From Diploscapter coronatus (Eukaryota > Nematoda > Chromadorea > Rhabditida > Rhabditidae), in NCBI GenBank assembly GCA_964036155.1, contig OZ038422.1, positions 24,947,201 through 25,011,200 of the forward strand: a stretch of DNA of 64,000 bases, given 5' to 3'. The notes beneath the pieces were generated by a model that was given only the letters and a program-made list of their open reading frames with translations, ran no database searches and was not told where the DNA came from. A program made the translations under genes and the position numbers. Shown here in pieces: positions 62,557 to 64,000 of the stretch; within the stretch, counting starts at the first letter, position 1, and each line of letters opens with the position of its first letter.

Positions 62557-64000
62557 AGGGCCGCCTAAATAAGTCTTTTTTGCACCACAAAGGCGTTTTT
62601 CTCAAAATAAACAAGACGCGATACTTTTATCCGATTAGACAAATAATCTACGCGAATTTTACGATTTGATACAAATTTTTTTACTTATGATAAGGTTAAA
62701 CAAGATAGTACAAGTTTTTCATAAATAGTGAAAAATAAATAATGACTAAAAAGTGGCAAATTTACTCGAAACTAAATTCAAAAAGAGCGAAGATAGGCCT
62801 GAATCAAACTATTTTCCGGTTTCGAAGTCTACACTTTGGGCAACAATTCAAACAAAAGCCGAGTTTTCACTTCATTTCTTACTCGAAACGAATTCGAGGT
62901 AAACAGAACAGGAAGAAAGCGAGGATTTTGAAATACCGACAAAGTAAAAATAAGATGCTCCTGAAGTGTGATGCCGGTCCTTCGATCAATTAAATTTGCT
63001 AATTAGTCAATTTAAAATAAATCTTTTTTCAGGTTGCATGATTTTAAATAGTGCTCTACAAACCGTAGTGGGGGGATCACTTTTAAATTCACAATCTTAC
63101 ATTTCAGGAAATGATGAAACCCATTTGAAAAAATAAAAATTTCACCCCCAGAGCTAATGTGTATCCATAGAGAAAATTAACCTAATTTCTGAGCTAGTAA
63201 ATGGATAGTGAGTTTAGGCGAAAAAAATTACTGTAGCTAAACTATGAACCCTCTCAAATAGTCGGTAATGTGTCGAGAGGGGATCGAGTAGATGCTCGGG
63301 ATGTTACTGCAAGAAGTGAGAGTACTGCATCAGTACGGTTCACGCAAGTGAACGTAAGCTCGCGACGTAAAGAAATAGCGCACAAGATCAGACACTGAAA
63401 GAACACAGAGGGAAAACGAAATAGCATGCGATGAGAGATAAAAAGAACGTGTGCGAGGGGGGATGCCGAGAAAAGTGAGAGTAGAAAAAGCTATGCAGGC
63501 AGGGCCCGGAACTGGTCGGCCGGAAATGTAGGGAAACGAGGCCGGACGACAGACACGCGAAAATGTGAAAAGGCGGTAAAATGGCACGAAGAGCGAGAAA
63601 TACTATGAAATACTCGAGTTTTCAGGAAGGCAAGGATACCGGTCACTTTGAAGATATGAAGATTTTTTCGAGGCTAGTTGGTCAAGAGGAGTATGAGAAA
63701 AACGATAGCATGATAAAGAAAACAATAGTACTAAATTAGAAGCATTTCGTCATTGCTTAGGCTCGTTTTAAAAGTTTCTGTAGGAGGTAAAGTTACGAAC
63801 TTTCTATACTGTCGTTAGATTTCAAGAGAATTGACATTGATGAAAAATACTGGGTCTCCAACCTTTACTATAGGTAAATAGGCTCAGATTTGATGAGTCA
63901 AAATTTCAACAAGTAAGCAAGTAATCAACAAAATATTGACAGTCGAATTGGTGAACTTCTTAACGACAATGGCAAATTCCCTGGTGTCAGCTCTTTTTCG
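62557..64000. other. Right-edge non-coding region with two GAAATAGC motifs
   Basis: AT-rich to about 63.2 kb, then a purine-rich stretch (63.3-63.6 kb) of the same kind as at 50-55 kb, carrying GAAATAGC at 63372 and 63418. An 85-codon minus frame there reflects the lack of stop codons on the pyrimidine-rich strand. It is probably the upstream region of the astacin gene and possibly of a gene beyond the window. Confidence 0.5.

Noticed and set aside
1..64000. tRNA, rRNA, SL RNA genes and CRISPR arrays
   Set aside because: Scanned by eye for cloverleaf boxes, 5S/SL motifs and spaced repeats; none found. Short ncRNAs could still be missed.

Overview
The window looks like nuclear DNA from a nematode, most likely a free-living chromadorean. 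It is AT-rich, with compact multi-exon genes whose introns end in TTTCAG or TTTTAG. Almost every start codon has an unpaired 3' splice acceptor shortly upstream, as expected for spliced-leader trans-splicing. The proteins are nematode types: a lin-12/glp-1-like Notch, a divergent globin, a minimal astacin and a cholinesterase-fold protein. Exon models were joined by hand from GT/AG sites and reading phase, so all are predictions. The species cannot be named from the sequence alone.

Layout, left to right. (1) 0.3-2.4 kb, minus: a 63-residue LYR-motif microprotein ORF followed 13 nt later by the OSGEP/Kae1 (KEOPS, t6A) ORF, which runs off the left edge; the two appear to share one transcript. 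(2) 4.1-6.4 kb, minus: a phosphatidylinositol-4,5-bisphosphate 4-phosphatase (PIP4P/TMEM55), with a long inverted repeat in its last intron. (3) 7.9-13.7 kb, minus: a 747-residue miniature Notch receptor with four EGF repeats, one LNR, no heterodimerisation domain, a RAM tryptophan and an ankyrin domain. A MARVEL four-helix membrane protein (14.0-15.8 kb, minus) ends 262 bp upstream of its start codon, a spacing typical of a nematode operon. (4) 15.8-21.3 kb: mostly AT-rich non-coding DNA, then a two-exon gene for a 66-residue secreted peptide (plus strand). (5) 22.7-26.2 kb, minus: a globin with an N-myristoylation signal and Phe at the usual proximal-His position. It has about 10.6 kb of gene-free upstream DNA containing a dense cluster of TGATAA sites. 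(6) 36.8-42.9 and 44.4-50.2 kb, minus: two tandem paralogues (889 and 662 residues) built on basic repeats with the core AEAARxRYxRM, glutamine-rich and probably nuclear. (7) 50.2-56.3 kb: no convincing gene. This stretch has strongly strand-biased purine/pyrimidine tracts and a recurrent GAAATAGC motif whose orientation follows the strand bias; two more copies lie near 63.4 kb. (8) 56.3-60.4 kb, plus: a secreted carboxylesterase-fold protein that has lost the catalytic Ser, the His and the oxyanion His and has gained long Q/N/Y/P-rich insertions. It converges with (9) 60.8-62.6 kb, minus: a minimal astacin metalloprotease whose zinc motif is split by an intron lacking a normal AG acceptor.

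The genes do not form a single pathway. The most informative arrangements are the LYR-OSGEP bicistron, the MARVEL-Notch pair, and the tandem repeat-protein duplication. The strongest candidates for new biology are the HD-less Notch, the unknown motif cluster at 50.7-55.1 kb, and the pseudo-esterase.
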